From Triticum aestivum (lineage: Eukaryota > Streptophyta > Magnoliopsida > Poales > Poaceae): DNA of 64,000 bases. Position numbers and translations under genes: made by a program. The stretch covers positions 141,288,461-141,352,460 of the forward strand of contig NC_057807.1 of assembly GCF_018294505.1 (NCBI RefSeq), read 5' to 3'. Below, piece after piece: positions 22,187 to 33,955 of the stretch (position 1 is the first letter of the stretch; every line of letters starts with the position of its first letter). The notes beneath the pieces were generated by a model, which was not told the DNA's origin, searched no databases, and saw nothing but the letters and a program-made list of their open reading frames with translations.

Positions 22187-23838
22187 ATGGCTTCTTCAAT
22201 CAATAACAACGCAGTCCAGGGTGAGACTTTTCTCCCCGGACAGATCTTCGTGTTCGGCGGCTTTGCACTGCGGGCCAATTCGCTTGGCCATCTGGAGCAG
22301 ATCGAAAGCTACGCCCCTGGCCGTCAGGTCAGGTTTGGAAGCCTAAACTTCACGACTGACATCTGTGGAGACTTGATCTTCGATGGATTCGAGCCACAAC
22401 CAAGCGCGCCGCACTGTGACGGTGGACATGATTTAGCTCTGCTACCGGATAGTGCCCTGGAGGCCGCACACGAGTCCGCTCTGACCCATAGTTCGGAGCC
22501 GACCGCGCAGATCGAGGACAGGTGGCTGGACACCGCCTCGGGGGCTGCGATCTCTATGGCGATGGAGCCGAACATTGACCTTGTCCCTTGCAAAGCTCGT
22601 GACTCCAAGGCGCCGGACTCCTTGCCAGACTCCGAAACTCCTGCACCCCTGCCTATCAAAGCCGATTGGGCGCCGATCATGGAGTTCACCGCTGCGGACA
22701 TCTTTCAGCACTAGCCCTTCGGCGACATCCTGAATTCGCTAAAGTCTCTCTCTTTATCAGGAGAGCCCTGGCCGGACCACGATCAGGACGGTTGGGATGC
22801 GGACGACGAAGAAATTCAAAGCCCTCCCACCACCCACTTTGTAGCCACTGTCGACGACCTAACCGACATGCTAGACTACGACTCCGAAGACATCGACGGT
22901 ATGGACAACGATGCCGGAGACGATCAAGAACCAGCACCTACGGGGCATTGGAAGACCACCTCGTCATACGACATATACATGGTGGACATCCCAAAGGATG
23001 GAGACGGCGAAGAAGCAGCGGAGGCAGATTCCTCTAAGAAACAGCCCAAGCGCCGACGTCAGCGGCGCCGCTCTAAATCCCGCCACAGCAAGAATGGAGA
23101 TTCCGGCACCGGAGATAATAACACCCCAGAGAGTGCCGAAGACAACCCCCTCCAGCAAGATTCAGCGCAGGAGGACGGAGAAGCCAGCCCTCGAGAGAGG
23201 GCGGCAGACGAGGAGATAGAGGATGACAATTACATGCCTCCCTCCGGAGACGAGGCAAGCCTCAACGACGACGAATTCGTCGTGCCCGAGGATCCCGTCG
23301 AACAAGAGCGTTTTAAACGCAGGCTAATGGCCACGGCAAACAGCCTAAAGAAAAAGCAGCAACAGCTTCGAGCTGATCAAGACCTGGTGGCCGACAGATG
23401 GACCGAGGTCCTCGCGGCCGAAGAACATGAACTTGAACGCCCCTCCAAAAGCTACCCAAAATGCAAGTTGCTCCCCCGATTAGAGGAGGAGGCATACGAA
23501 CCTTCATCACCAGCGCACAATACGGCTGACCGACCACCTCGTGGCCGTGACAGAGAGGCATCTAGACCCTTCACCAGAATCGTACCCCGGCACCGCTCGA
23601 AAAGCGCAAAGCCACGGGGGAATGCGCCGGACTTGCGAGACATATTGGAGGACAAGGCAAAACAATCAAGATCTATCTACAGATCACGTGGGCGCCCCAC
23701 GATCCACACGATTACCGTCGCGCCGGATACAGCAACTCCGGCCGGGCCGAACACAGCAGACACAGCTCTCTTGAGCTACGTCGTGATATTGCCCAGTATA
23801 GAGGCGCCGCACACCCACTATGCTTCACAGATGAAGTA
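22187..23838 (+). pseudogene. Fatima-like gag, N-terminal part
   Basis: ATG 22187 (MASSINNNAVQGETF) is preferred over the upstream in-frame ATG 22064, which lies inside the LTR. The frame has one premature TAG at 22712-22714 (FQH*PFGDIL) and then stays open in the same frame to TAA 23837. The product is acidic and poorly ordered, with a Lys/Arg-rich patch (KKQPKRRRQRRRSKSRH, 23035-23090) and a helical segment rich in Gln/Glu (23340-23430). A one-base shift near 23697-23705 moves the last 45 codons out of frame; the correct frame then flows without interruption into the capsid frame that starts at 23839. Confidence 0.8.
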
Positions 23839-24759
23839 ATGGATCATCAAATCCCCGAAGGGTTTAAACCCGTGAACATTGAATCCTACGATGGCACAAC
23901 AGACCCCGCGGTTTGGATCGAAGATTATCTCCTTCATATCCACATGGCCCGCGGTGACGATCTACACGCCATCAAGTATCTCCCACTCAAGCTTAAAGGA
24001 CCAGCTCAGCATTGGCTTAACAGCTTGCCAGCAGAGTCAATTGGGTGTTGGGAGGACCTGGAAGCCGCATTTCTCGACAACTTCCAGGGCACATATGTGC
24101 GACCACCAGACGCCGATGACCTAAGCCACATAATTCAGCAGCCAGACGAATCGGCCAGACAATTCTGGACACGGTTCTTAACAAAGAAAAATCAAATCGT
24201 CGACTGTCCGGATGCAGAGGCCCTCGCAGCCTTCAAACATAACATCCGCGACGAGTGGCTGGCCCGGCACCTAGGACAGGAAAAGCCGAAATCCATGGCA
24301 GCCCTCACATCACTCATGACCCGCTTTTGTGCGGGGGAGGACAGCTGGCTAGCCCGCAGTAACAACCTCAGTAAGAATTCTGGCAGTCCGGACTACAAGG
24401 ACCGCAATGGCAGGTCGCGTCGCAACAAAGACAAACGCCGCGTTAACGGCAATAACACTGAGGATACGGCAGTCAACGCCGGATTCAGAGGCTCAAAACC
24501 CGGTCAGCGGAAAAAGCCATTTAAAAGAACTACCCCGGGTCCGTCCAATTTGGACCGAATACTCGACCGCTCTTGCCAGATACATGGCACCCCCGAAAAG
24601 CCAGCTAATCACACCAACAGGGATTGTTGGGTATTCAAGCAGGCAGGCAAGTTAATTGCCGAAACAATGACAAGGGGCCGCATAGCGATGACGAGGAGGA
24701 GACCCGGCCGCCGAACAGTAGAGGACAGAAGGGGTTCCCCCCACAAGTGCGGACGGTAA
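23839..24759 (+). pseudogene. Fatima-like gag, capsid domain
   Basis: Open frame of 306 codons. It carries the retrotransposon gag core: MDHQIPEGFKPVNIESYDGT, DPAVWIEDYLLHIHMARGDD, YLPLKLKGPAQHWLNSLP, SIGCWEDLEAAFLDNFQGTY, ESARQFWTRFL and EWLARHLGQEKP. A basic region follows (RSRRNKDKRR) and a zinc-binding-like CQIHGTPEKPANHTNRDCWVF segment, here at 24575-24635. A one-base deletion in an A-run near 24660-24666 makes the last 30 codons spurious and shifts the real reading into protease. The ATG overlaps the TAA of the upstream frame by one base. Confidence 0.88.
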
Positions 24760-25478
24760 ACATGATATACGCAACCCACATACCCAAGAGGGAGCGGAAG
24801 CGTGCACTTAGGGACGTATATGCGATGGAGCCAGTCGCCCCGAAGTTCAATCCATGGTCCTCTTGCCCGATCACTTTCGATCGAAGGGACCACCCCACCA
24901 GTATCCGCCATGGCGGGTTCGCCGCATTGGTCTTAGACCCAATCGTCGATGGATTTCACCTCACTAGAGTCCTGATGGACGGCGGCAGCAGCCTGAACCT
25001 GCTTTATCAGGATACAGTGCGCAAGATGGGCATAGACCCCTCAAGGATTAAACCTACAAAGACGACCTTCAAAGGCGTCATACCAGGTGTTGAGGCCAAT
25101 TGTACAGGCTCAGTCACACTGGAAGTGGTCTTCGGATCCCCGGATAACTTCCGAAGCGAGGAGTTAATCTTCGACATAGTCCCGTTCCGCAGTGGCTATC
25201 ATGCCCTGCTCGGACGAACCGCGTTTGCAAAGTTCAACGCAGTGCCGCATTATGCATACCTCAAGCTCAAGATGCCAGGCCCTCGTGGAGTCATCACGGT
25301 CAACGGAAACACTGAACGCTCCCTCCGAACGGAGGAACATACAGCGGCTCTCACGGCAGAAGTACAGAGCAGCCTCTTAAGGCAACTTTCGAGTCCGGCC
25401 GTTAAACAACCGGACACGGCCAAACGCGCCCGGAGCAACATACATCAAGACCACCTGGCACGTTCCGAGCACAAGTAG
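24666..25478 (+). pseudogene. Fatima-like aspartic protease
   Basis: Frame open from 24624; real sequence begins after the frameshift with an acidic stretch (PHSDDEEETRPP). The protease core has ALVLDPIVDGFHLTRVLMDG (24930-24985) with active site MDGGSSLNLLY, then TFKGVIPGVEANCTG, LIFDIVPFRSGYHALLGRTA and KFNAVPHYAYLKLKMPGPRG. DGG replaces DTG/DSG, as in the G1 and Laura-like copies. It ends at TAG 25476 after a Thr/Ala-rich tail; in a full-length relative reverse transcriptase would follow in frame, but here the coding region simply stops. Confidence 0.85.
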
Positions 25479-26692
25479 CAGTGCGGCCCCAACCCCAGCC
25501 CTTGCATGATTGCAAGACCAGCTCTCCACGTACATCATTACGCTCTGGAGATACCATGGGCATTGGGGGAGGGGCTCGACCACGACAGGCCTAGAGTGCG
25601 GCTCAACCACACCAGGGGCTACCAAGTGTGTCGTTCTTTTTCTTTTCCTTTTTCTTTTTATCCACAGGACTCCGTTTGTCAGAGACCCTGTCCGGCGGCG
25701 AATCTGCCGAACTCACGATGCAACAGCCAGGGAAGAACGAAGGCTACGATGAACAATCAGGTGGTCTCCATTACGAGCATTAAATCTGTTAAATACACCA
25801 TTCCGCAGCCTACCCCTGGAGGGGGACATGTCTAATAGTCCAATCCCTTGCCTACCGCACTATTTGTATCATTCTGCACTCATGGGAGAATTCCTTGAAT
25901 GAACAATGCATCACTTTTCGCTTATAATTGCATTCCCTTTTTACATATATGTTCATTTATGACGTTTTGCATCCGTACACTTTGGTACGGCCGAATACAC
26001 CAGGGGCTTATGTTCCCCGCATTATGGTGTTACAAGTCCGAACACTTCCACAAGTGCGGCACCCCGAACTTATAGCATTATATGAATCGGCTCCGAATCA
26101 TGTCTTGGGTCAACAGTTGGGTCTGCCCGGCTCCCATGTTTTGGTACCTTACGTTCCGTTACATCGGCTAAGGTAGCACTGGGAGAACCACTGCGATTGC
26201 GCCCCAGTTGAGCTGGGTTAACGCCTCAGTGGAGAAAGCTAAAACTGACCGTCATGATAAGGCGAGAGCTGGTCGCTGTTCGAGAGGTTTTTTCGAGTCC
26301 CTAAAGACTTATGCCGCTTAGAGCGATGAGCCGACTAACTGTCCGGCCCAGGCGTGGATAGCGCCCCAAATTCGGCCTTCCGAACACTAGGGGCTTCGCC
26401 GAAATTTAAAATTATAGAATTCTATGGCTAAGTGAGAGTGTTCAAGCATTATAAGTCCGGTTGCCTAGTTCGTTGTGTTGAGCGCCTCCCTAGATGGACC
26501 CAAATATGGGAACAAGAGTGCTCAAATTTATCCCGAACACCCCAGCACTCGTGGCATGGGGGCTGAAGCCGACGACTTGCCATCTCTCAGATTTGATAAA
26601 CGGCCAAACAGAAGGTAATATTTTAAATAAACAAGCGTTGCTTAGCGCATATGAACAAAGTTTTCAAGCGCACAGGATAACACATTGCGAGT
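25479..26692 (+). other. Non-coding region between protease and antisense gene
   Basis: 1.2 kb without a credible frame. At 26141-26215 it holds a block that matches, by eye, 49170-49240 of the Laura-like element at the same relative place: CGGCTAAGGT, then GGGAGAACCACTGCGATTG versus CGGCTAGGGT and GGGAGCACCTCTGCGATTG. This is the only part that looks conserved. The start of the region (25479-25680) is where pol is missing. Confidence 0.6.
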
Positions 26693-29688
26693 CTACTCAA
26701 ATATTACATCTTTGGGGCACTCGTCCGCAATCTTGCGGGCACCCTTCAGGACACTCTTATAATACATTTCGGGCGTACGATACTCCTTGCCCGCCGGCGG
26801 CGCGTCTGTCAGAAGCCTCTCAGCATCCAGCCTGCCCCAGTGCACCTTTGCACGGGCAAGGGCCCGACGGGCACCTTCGATGCAGGCGGAGCGCTTGATG
26901 ACTTCCACCCAAGGGCACGCATCCACCAGCCGCCGCACGAGGCCGAAGTAGCTCCCAGGCATGGCCTCTTCAGGCCACAGCCGGACTATGAGGCCCTTCA
27001 TGGCCTGCTCGGCTACCTTGTGGAGCTCGACCAGCTGCTTCAGCTGGTCGCTAAGGGGCACCGGATGTCCGGCCTCAGCATACTGAGACCAGAAGACCTT
27101 CTCCGTTGAGCTCCCCTCCTCGGCCCGGTAGAATGCGGCGGCATCGGACACGCTGCGAGGCAGATCTGCAAACGCTCCTGGAGAGCTCCGAATCCGGGTA
27201 AGTAACAGGTAATTCACACTCACATGCTTGCTTTGCATGAAAAATGCCTTACCCGCCGCTATTTTCTTCACCGCCTCAATCTCCTGGAGGGCCTTATGGG
27301 CCTCGGCCTTCGTGGCTTTGGCACTCTCAAGAGCCGAGGCAAGCTCAGACTCTCGAGTCTTCGAGTCGCGCTCCAAACTCTCATGCTTTTCCATGAGAGC
27401 CTGGAGCTCTTGCCGCACCTCCGCCACCCGCGCCTCCTGCTTCCCTCGCTCCGCTTGTTCCGCGGCCGCATTATATTCGGCCGCGGACACGGCCTCCTTC
27501 AGGGTCGCCACCTCGTTCGTGGCCCCTGCAGTGCCCACGTTATCCTTGTTATTTCTATTGCAACCAAAATCCTTTTCTATAAGGTACAAATTTAATACGG
27601 TGTTACTCACCTTCTTTGTCCTCGAGCTGCCTCTTGGCAAGGCCGAGCTTGTTCTCGGTCTGCTCGAGGTTCTGCTTCAAAGCATCGACCTCCGCAGTCA
27701 ATGCGGTAGAGGTCAGCAGCGCAGCCTGCAATCCCATATTGACATAATTTTTAGAACTCCTGCGTATATCTTTTTAGATCCTCAGTCCGGCTTTTCTTTC
27801 CGAACACCGAACCGAGCATCAGGGGCTACTGTCTATGCGGTATTACATTACATATTTCAAAAAACTTCTTACCTCAAAGCCTGATAGAAGGTTGCTGCAG
27901 GCCTCGGTCAGCCCACTCTTGGCGAGCTGAACCTTCTGAATCACCACACTCATGATAGTGCGGTGTTCTTCCTCGATGGAAGCGCCGTTGAGCGCCTCCA
28001 ACAAGTTATCCGGTGCCTCCGGTTGGACGGAGGCCACCGGTGCCACGGTCTTGCCCTTCTTACGAAGGGGCCGCCTGCCGGACTCCGGAACCATTGCGGG
28101 TTCTGGGGCGGAGTCCGGAGTGAAGTCCAGGAGGCTGCCTTGTGGCACCTCCGGAGCCTCACCCTCCTGGCGGGTCCCCTCCTGGGACCCTACCTCGGCG
28201 TCACGAGGGGTGGAGGCGGTCGGAATGGAATCCACCTCCGACGGAGCCAAGGACCCGCTCGAAGAAGCGGGAAAATCATCCTCGGCCGGACTACAGGTTG
28301 TATGCGGCATTAGAAGGACACTGTGTGGCGAAAAAGAGAAATTATAAATCATGCAAGAATCCGGATACTTACGATCTTGCCCAGGGCTTGGCCCTTGAGG
28401 GCCACCCCTTGTCGCCTTCATCAGCATGGGCGGAGCTGTCCGGAGGAAGGGTCCTTCCCCTCTTGGACCCTTCGGCCTCCCCCGTTGGGGAAGCCTTCCT
28501 CTTCCTCTCTCCCCCTCCTAGGGAGAGCCCTCTCTCTTCTCCTCGCCCTTGTGGGAGGAGTCAGCCTCGGATTCATCATCCGATAACACTTGAAAACGGG
28601 AACTCTTTCGAGTACCCGTGGCCTTCTTCTTGGCCTTCTTCTCCGGCACCACGCGGGGTGCCGGGGCCAGCAGCCCCGTTAGGCGGGCGTCCGCTGGGTC
28701 CTCTGGCAATGGGGCCGGACAGATAGTCTGTTCGGCCTTCGCCAGCCAGTCCTGTCAAAGGCAAAGGGAGTTTAGATCCCGCATAAAGTCAGAACTATGA
28801 AAAACAAGCGATTAAATCGCTTACCTCGTCAGCTGGCCGCTGCGAGCTGAATCTGCGATCTTCGGCAGCGGATGCGGGAGCCTCGGCGCTCTTGAACAGC
28901 ACCCTCCAGACATCTTCGTACGTAGTGTCGAAGAGCCTGTTCAGAGTCTGGTGCTGCGCTGGATCGAACTCCCACATGTTGAAACCCCGTCGTTGGCACG
29001 GGAGAATCCGGCGGATGAGCATGACCTGGACCACGTTGACAAGCTTGAGCTTCTGGTCCACCAGCTTTTGGATACAAGCTTGGAGTCCCGTCAGCTCCTC
29101 CGAATCGCCCCAGATCCGGCTGCTCTCTTTCCAGGAGGTGAGCCGTGTGGGGATGCCGGATCTGAATTCGGGGGCCGCTGCCCAATCGGGGTCACGCGGC
29201 TCGGTGATGTAGAACCACCCCAATTGCCACCCCTTAATGGTTTCCATGAAGGTGCCCTCCAGCCAAGTAACGTGGGACATCCTGCCCACCATGGCGCCTC
29301 CGCACTCCGCTTGGCTGCCCTTTACAACCTTCGGCTTGACACTGAAGGTCTTGAGCCACAAGCCGAAGTGGGGCTGGATGCAAAGGAAGGCCTCGCACAC
29401 GACGATAAACGTCGAGATGTTGAGGATAAAATTTGGGGTCAGATCATGGAAATCCAGGCCGTAGTAGAACATGAGCCCCCGGACAAAGGGATGAAGTGGG
29501 AAGCCTAGTCCGCGGAGGAAATGGGGAAGAAATACTACCCTCTCATGGGGCCTGGGAGTGGGGATAATCTCCCCCTCGTCGGGGAGCCAGTGCGCGATGT
29601 CGCGGGACAAGTTTCCGGCGCCGCGTAGCCGCTCGATGTGTCCCTCTGTAACGGAGGAGGCCATCCATTTGCCTCCCGCTCCGGACAT
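26693..29688 (-). pseudogene. Antisense multi-exon gene of Fatima-like element (Transposase_28-like N-terminus)
   Basis: Six exons on the minus strand: 29688-28825, 28751-28373, 28290-27873, 27725-27611, 27525-27253, 27177-26693. Each of the five introns starts GT (GTAAGC, GTAAGT, GTAAGA, GTGAGT, GTAAGG) and ends AG, and the codon phase is kept across all five. About 845 residues. Exon 1 begins MSGAGGKWMASS and holds PTPRPHERVVFLPHFLRGLG and LDFHDLTPNFILNISTFIV, the block Pfam calls putative gypsy-type transposon domain (from memory PF04195). Exons 4-5 are coiled-coil; exon 6 is helical and matches the Laura-like copy. One frameshift with a TAG near 28520 breaks exon 2. Function unknown; no catalytic motif seen. 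It may act in RNA or protein regulation of the element. Confidence 0.7.
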
Positions 29689-30239
29689 GGCTGGAGAAGG
29701 TTGAGACGAGATGTGCGGACTTGGGTGCTGGAGCTCGAGTGCGCAGAGATGGATAAGCAAAAGGAGGAAGAAGGCGTAGGCAAAGAGGGTTGATCCTTAT
29801 CCCCATATATATGGGCGGACGGAGACTATTCGTCCCCACCAGCCTGGTAGAACTCGCTTATCTCCCAAGCGCCGCAATCAATGGCGCGGTTGGGTTACCC
29901 AGGTCTGTATTGATGGGAATCCCGGAATAAGGGGAACACGATCTCTGCTTCGACAAGACGTGCCAAGGAAACCGCTTCGCTAAACGCGCTGAGGTGGTAA
30001 TAACAATTCAAGTAAAGGCTTGGTGGTGCTGTGACATCATACCACAAAAGACGTCAGCAGATTGAACCTGTGTGTGGATTATTCTCTCTATGGTGGAATG
30101 TGGAATTTATTTTGCAGAGCCGGACACTATCCAGGTGTTCACAATCTTCTACAGATTATTCGGAGAAGCAACCCCCCTTGCAATGCCGAACAATATGCGC
30201 GCCGGACTCATCGTCATTGAAGCCTGGTTCAGGGGCTAC

Positions 30240-30720
30240 TGAGGGAGTCCTGGACTAGGGGGTGTCCAGATAGCCGGACTATCATCATCGGCCGGACTCC
30301 AAGACTATGAAGATACAAGATTGAAGACTTCGTCCCGTGTCCGGATGGGACTTTCCTTGGCGTGGAAGGCAAGCTTGGCGATAGGGATATATAGATCTCC
30401 TACCATTGTAACCGACTCTGTGTAACCCTAGCCCTCTCAAGTGTCTATATAAACCGGAGGGTTTTGGTCCGTAGGACAACAACCATTACAACAATCATAC
30501 CATAGGCTAGCTTCTAGGGTTTAGCCTCCTTGATCTCGTGGTAGATCCACTCTTGTACTACCCATATCATCAATATTAATCAAGCAGGACGTAGGGTTTT
30601 ACCTCAATCAAGAGGGCCCGAACCTGGGTAAAACATCGTGACCCTTTTCTCCTGTTACCATCCACCTAGATGCACAGTTCGGGACCCCCTACCCGAGATC
30701 CGCCGGTTTTGACACCGACA
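30240..30720 (+). repeat. 3' LTR of Fatima-like element
   Basis: 481 bp, preceded by a purine-rich AGGGGCTAC tract and followed by the duplication CCCAC at 30721-30725. Confidence 0.93.
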
Positions 30721-32023
30721 CCCACCATGGCCATCGCCCACGAAGGACTTGCCTAACTAGGGTAGATCTTCACAAAGTAGGCGATCTCCTTGCCCTTACA
30801 AACTCCTTGGTTCAACTCCACAATTTTGACGGAGGCTCCCAAGTGACACCTAACCAATCTAGGAGACACCACTCTCCAAAAGGTAATAGATGGTGTGTTG
30901 ATGATGAACTCCTTGCTCTTCTTCTTCAAATGATAGTCTCCCCAACACTCAACTCTCTCACGCAAATTTGGCTATGGTGGAAAGATGATTTGAGTGGAAA
31001 GCATCTTGGGGAAGTCTAGAGATCAAGATTCTTGTGGTTGGATTGGAATATCTTGGTCTCAACACATGAGTAGGTGGTTCTCTCTCAGAAAATGAATGCT
31101 AGAAGTGTAGGCACATTCTGATGGCTCTCTCCTCACGAATGAAGAGTGGGTGGAGGGGTATATATAGCCTCCACACAAAATCTAACTGTTACACACAGAT
31201 TCCCAAACTCGGTGAGACCAAATGGTGAAACTCGGTCTGACCGATTCAGGTCAAAATAGGAACGTTAGGCTTTTTTGTGGGACCGACATAGTCATCTCGG
31301 TGGGACAGATATGCTAGGGTTAGGGCATAACGTAATCTCGGTGTGACCGATTACATGAACTCGATGGGACCGATTTCAGTAATAGGCACACAGAGAGTTG
31401 GTCAAGCAAATTCGGTGGGACCGATTCGCTCACTTTGATGGGACCGAAGTGTTACGATAGGGAAACAATGAATTTGCATTGCAGACTCGGTGGGACCGAT
31501 TCGCTCATTTCGGTGGGACCGAAATGTTGCAAAAATGAAACAACGAGTTTGCAATCCCATCTCGGTGAGACCGAGATCCCTATCGGTGAAATCGAAGTGA
31601 CTAGGGTTTGTGGCAGTGGCTATGTTAAATGAAACTCGGTGGCGCCAGATTGATCAAATCGGTGGGGCAGAGTTTGACTTTTAGGTTTAGGACATTTGTG
31701 GAAATGAGAAAGTGGTTGAGGGTTTTTGGAGCATATCACTAAGCATTTTGAGCAAGTAAGCCATTAAGCAACACCTCATCCCCTTTTAATAGTATTGACT
31801 TTCCTATTGACTGAATGTGATCTTGGATCACTTAAATGAAAAATTTAGAGTCTTGATCTTGTTGCCAATATGTGTCCTTGGCATTTTGAGGGGTCCACAT
31901 CTCTAATCCATGCCATGCCAATCATTGAACTTCCTGAAATGATCATCTTGAAAGAGCATTAGTTCAATGAGCTATATGTTGTTAAGAATTACCAAAACCA
32001 CCCAGGGATTAGTTGCACTTTTA
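30721..32023 (-). repeat. 5' LTR of copia-type element, right piece
   Basis: Continuation of 21273-21654 after the Fatima-like insertion, including the dyad array (31200-31680) and a TATATATA run near 31160. It ends GTTGCACTTTTA, where the other copy has GTTGCATTTTCA, followed by duplication GAAAC at 32024-32028. Confidence 0.9.
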
Positions 32024-32028
32024 GAAAC

Positions 32029-32820
32029 GAGCGGTGATTGGATTTGTTACTTTGATGGGGCTTTCTCGCTGCGAACCGGAGAGCACCTCAAGTACCTCAA
32101 GCACCTTATGTGCCCATACCGGTGCTGGGGTGCTAGTTGTCGCGCCCACCGGAGAGCACCTCAAGTACGTAGTCCAAATACACTTTCCCCGCGAGAGATC
32201 AACAAACAACACTGCAGTGTATGAGGGACTGCTTGCCGGTCTTAGGATCGCGGCAGACCTCGGAATTAGGAAGCTCATTGTTAGAGGTGATTCATAGCTT
32301 GTCATCAAGGAAGTCAACAAGGATTATCAGAGCGCGTTGATGGAAGCCTTTGTAGATGAAGTGAGGAAGTTGGAAGAGCATTTTGACGGTCTGGAAACAG
32401 AGCATGTTCCTCGAGCGGAGAACAACATTGCTGACGACCTCTCAAAATGTGTTGCCCTCAAGTTACCTGTGGAACCAGGGACCTTTGTGCTCCAATTAAC
32501 TCAGCCATCCATTGAACCATCGGCAGGACAGAATAAGCAAAGGAAGTCAGGACCCGGCAAGTACTTTCCCACTGAGCTCCCAGGAGCCGCCGGCAAGGAA
32601 GTTGCCAGGGACCCCAAGCTTGTCAGGGAGCAGCAGGCTCTGGCGGTGCCTCAAGCCTTTGCCATGGAGACAACTGCTCCCACGATAGAGGACATGCCTT
32701 TAGTCCTTGTCGTCGAGCCTCAGGCTCCGCCATGGGCACAACACACCATTCGGTTCCTCCAAATAGGGGACCTCCCCGAGGAACAGGAAGAAGCAGAGAA
32801 ACTAGCTCATCGGTCCAGCA
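32029..32820 (+). pseudogene. G1 second RNase H domain
   Basis: The pol frame resumes right after the copia duplication with WICYFDGAFSL, which holds the first catalytic Asp of a second, cellular-type RNase H. After a frame change the domain continues with GAGVLVVAPTGEHLKYVVQI, AVYEGLLAGLRIAADLGIRK (Glu) and IVRGDS (Asp, 32280-32297); the next codon is TAG where relatives have Gln. VPRAENNIADDLSK (32405-32450) is the final Asp block. A 21-bp sequence occurs twice (32075-32095 and 32148-32168) and disturbs the frame. Two RNase H domains in tandem are characteristic of the Tat clade. Confidence 0.8.
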
Positions 32821-33955
32821 TGTACCCGTTTGTGGATGATATCTTGTACAGGAAAAGACCGAACGACGTGAAATTGAAGTGCATTCCTTGGGAGGATGGA
32901 CTGGAGCTGTTGGCAGAGATACATGGAGGCATATGTGGCTCTCACATTGGATCAAGAGCTCTTGCCGGCAAGGCATTCCAGCAAGGTTTCTTTTGGCCCA
33001 CTGCTCTCTAGGATGCAACTGCACTAGTTACCAAGTGTGAAGCGTGCCAGCTCCATTCAAAGAAGCTCCATCAGCCAGCTCAAGCTCTTCAGACGATCCC
33101 TCTTTCCTGGCCATTTTTGGTCTGGGGGCTCGACATAGTGGGCCCTTTTCCCCATGCTGTCGGGGGCTTTGAGTACTTGTATGTTTCACCAAGTGGCCAG
33201 AAGTGGAAGCAGTGAGAAAGGTGACAATGCAATCAACCGTCAAATTCTTTAAAGGACTAGTTTGTCATTTTGGTGTGCCAAATAGAGTCATCGCCGACAA
33301 CAGCACACAGTTCGCAAGCCACACCTTCATGCAATATATCCAGGACCTCGGCAACAAAGTATGTTTTGCTTCTGTTGCTCATCCGAGAAGCAGCGGCCAG
33401 GCAGAAAGGGCAAATGTTGAAGTGCTGCGGGGCCTCAAAACAAGAACTTTTGATATGCTGCACAAATGCAGAAGACGCTGGATTCATGAGTTGCCGGCGG
33501 TTCTTTGTTCAATCAGGATGACACCAAGTCCAACCACCGGCCAGATGCCCTTCTCCCTGCTGTACAGGGCAGAAGCAGTCTTCCCCACATAACTGATTTA
33601 CGGGTCACCTCGAGTGCTTGCATATGGTGAGCTTGAGCAAGAGCAGTTACACCAAGATCATGCTACGCTCCTGGAGGAAGATCGTCTTCAGGATGCTGTG
33701 CGAGCCGCGTGCTACCAGCAAGCCTTGCGCCACTACCATAGCTGCAAGGTTCATGCATGAAGCCTTAAGGAAGGCGGCCTTGTTCTTCGGCGCACACAGT
33801 CCACCAAGAATTCCAACAATTTGACGCTGAAGTGGGAAGGCCCTTATCGCGTAATATGAGTCACCAGGCCCGGTGCAGTCCGCCTGGAGACCGAAGATGG
33901 CATTCCAGTGAGCAACTCCTGGAATATCAAACATCTTTGCAAGTTTTACCCATAA
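32821..33955 (+). pseudogene. G1 integrase
   Basis: Blocks in order: YPFVDDILYRKRPN, EIHGGICGSHIGSRALAGKA (zinc-finger His), GFFWPTAL with TAG at 33009, CEACQLHSKK (zinc-finger Cys pair, 33040), WGLDIVGPFP (first Asp, 33125), then a small deletion near 33180 that removes the start of the FTKW block and shifts frame, VIADNSTQF (second Asp, 33290) and SGQAERANVEVLRG (Glu, 33400). The DDE triad is intact. SIRMTPSPTTGQMPFSLLY and the C-terminal chromatin-facing part follow in two more frames, ending with NTWNIKHLCKFY-like residues near 33950. Confidence 0.8.

Larger units (their letters stand above)
21655..30720 (+). mobile_element. Fatima-like Tat element without reverse transcriptase
   Basis: Complete element of 9066 bp with two LTRs of 485 and 481 bp, perfect duplication CCCAC, gag (22187-24759), protease (to 25478) and a multi-exon gene on the minus strand (29688-26693). 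Between protease and the antisense gene there are no reverse transcriptase, RNase H or integrase residues, so it is non-autonomous. LTRs differ by about 14 substitutions and one 4-base indel (about 3%), making it one of the youngest insertions here. The name is from memory of the TGAGGGAGTCCTGGACTAGG LTR start. Confidence 0.93.
12995..32023 (-). mobile_element. Copia-type element without pol (SIRE/Maximus-like?)
   Basis: Minus-strand element with 5' LTR (32023 to 21273, split by a Fatima-like insertion), initiator-Met-type primer site (21270-21259), gag (21188 to 19013), an accessory ORF (17257 to 15196), polypurine tract (14685-14672) and 3' LTR (14671 to 12995). Target duplication GAAAC stands at 12990-12994 and 32024-32028. 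Own length after removing the insertion is about 9.96 kb. No protease, integrase or reverse transcriptase block was found in the 6.6-kb interior, so it is non-autonomous. The long LTR, copia primer site and extra 3' ORF resemble the SIRE/Maximus group, but without pol this stays a guess. Confidence 0.9.

Noticed and set aside
26693..29688. Independent host gene on the minus strand of the Fatima-like element
   Set aside because: It is bounded by the element's LTRs and its first and last exons have counterparts in two other Tat elements in the window.
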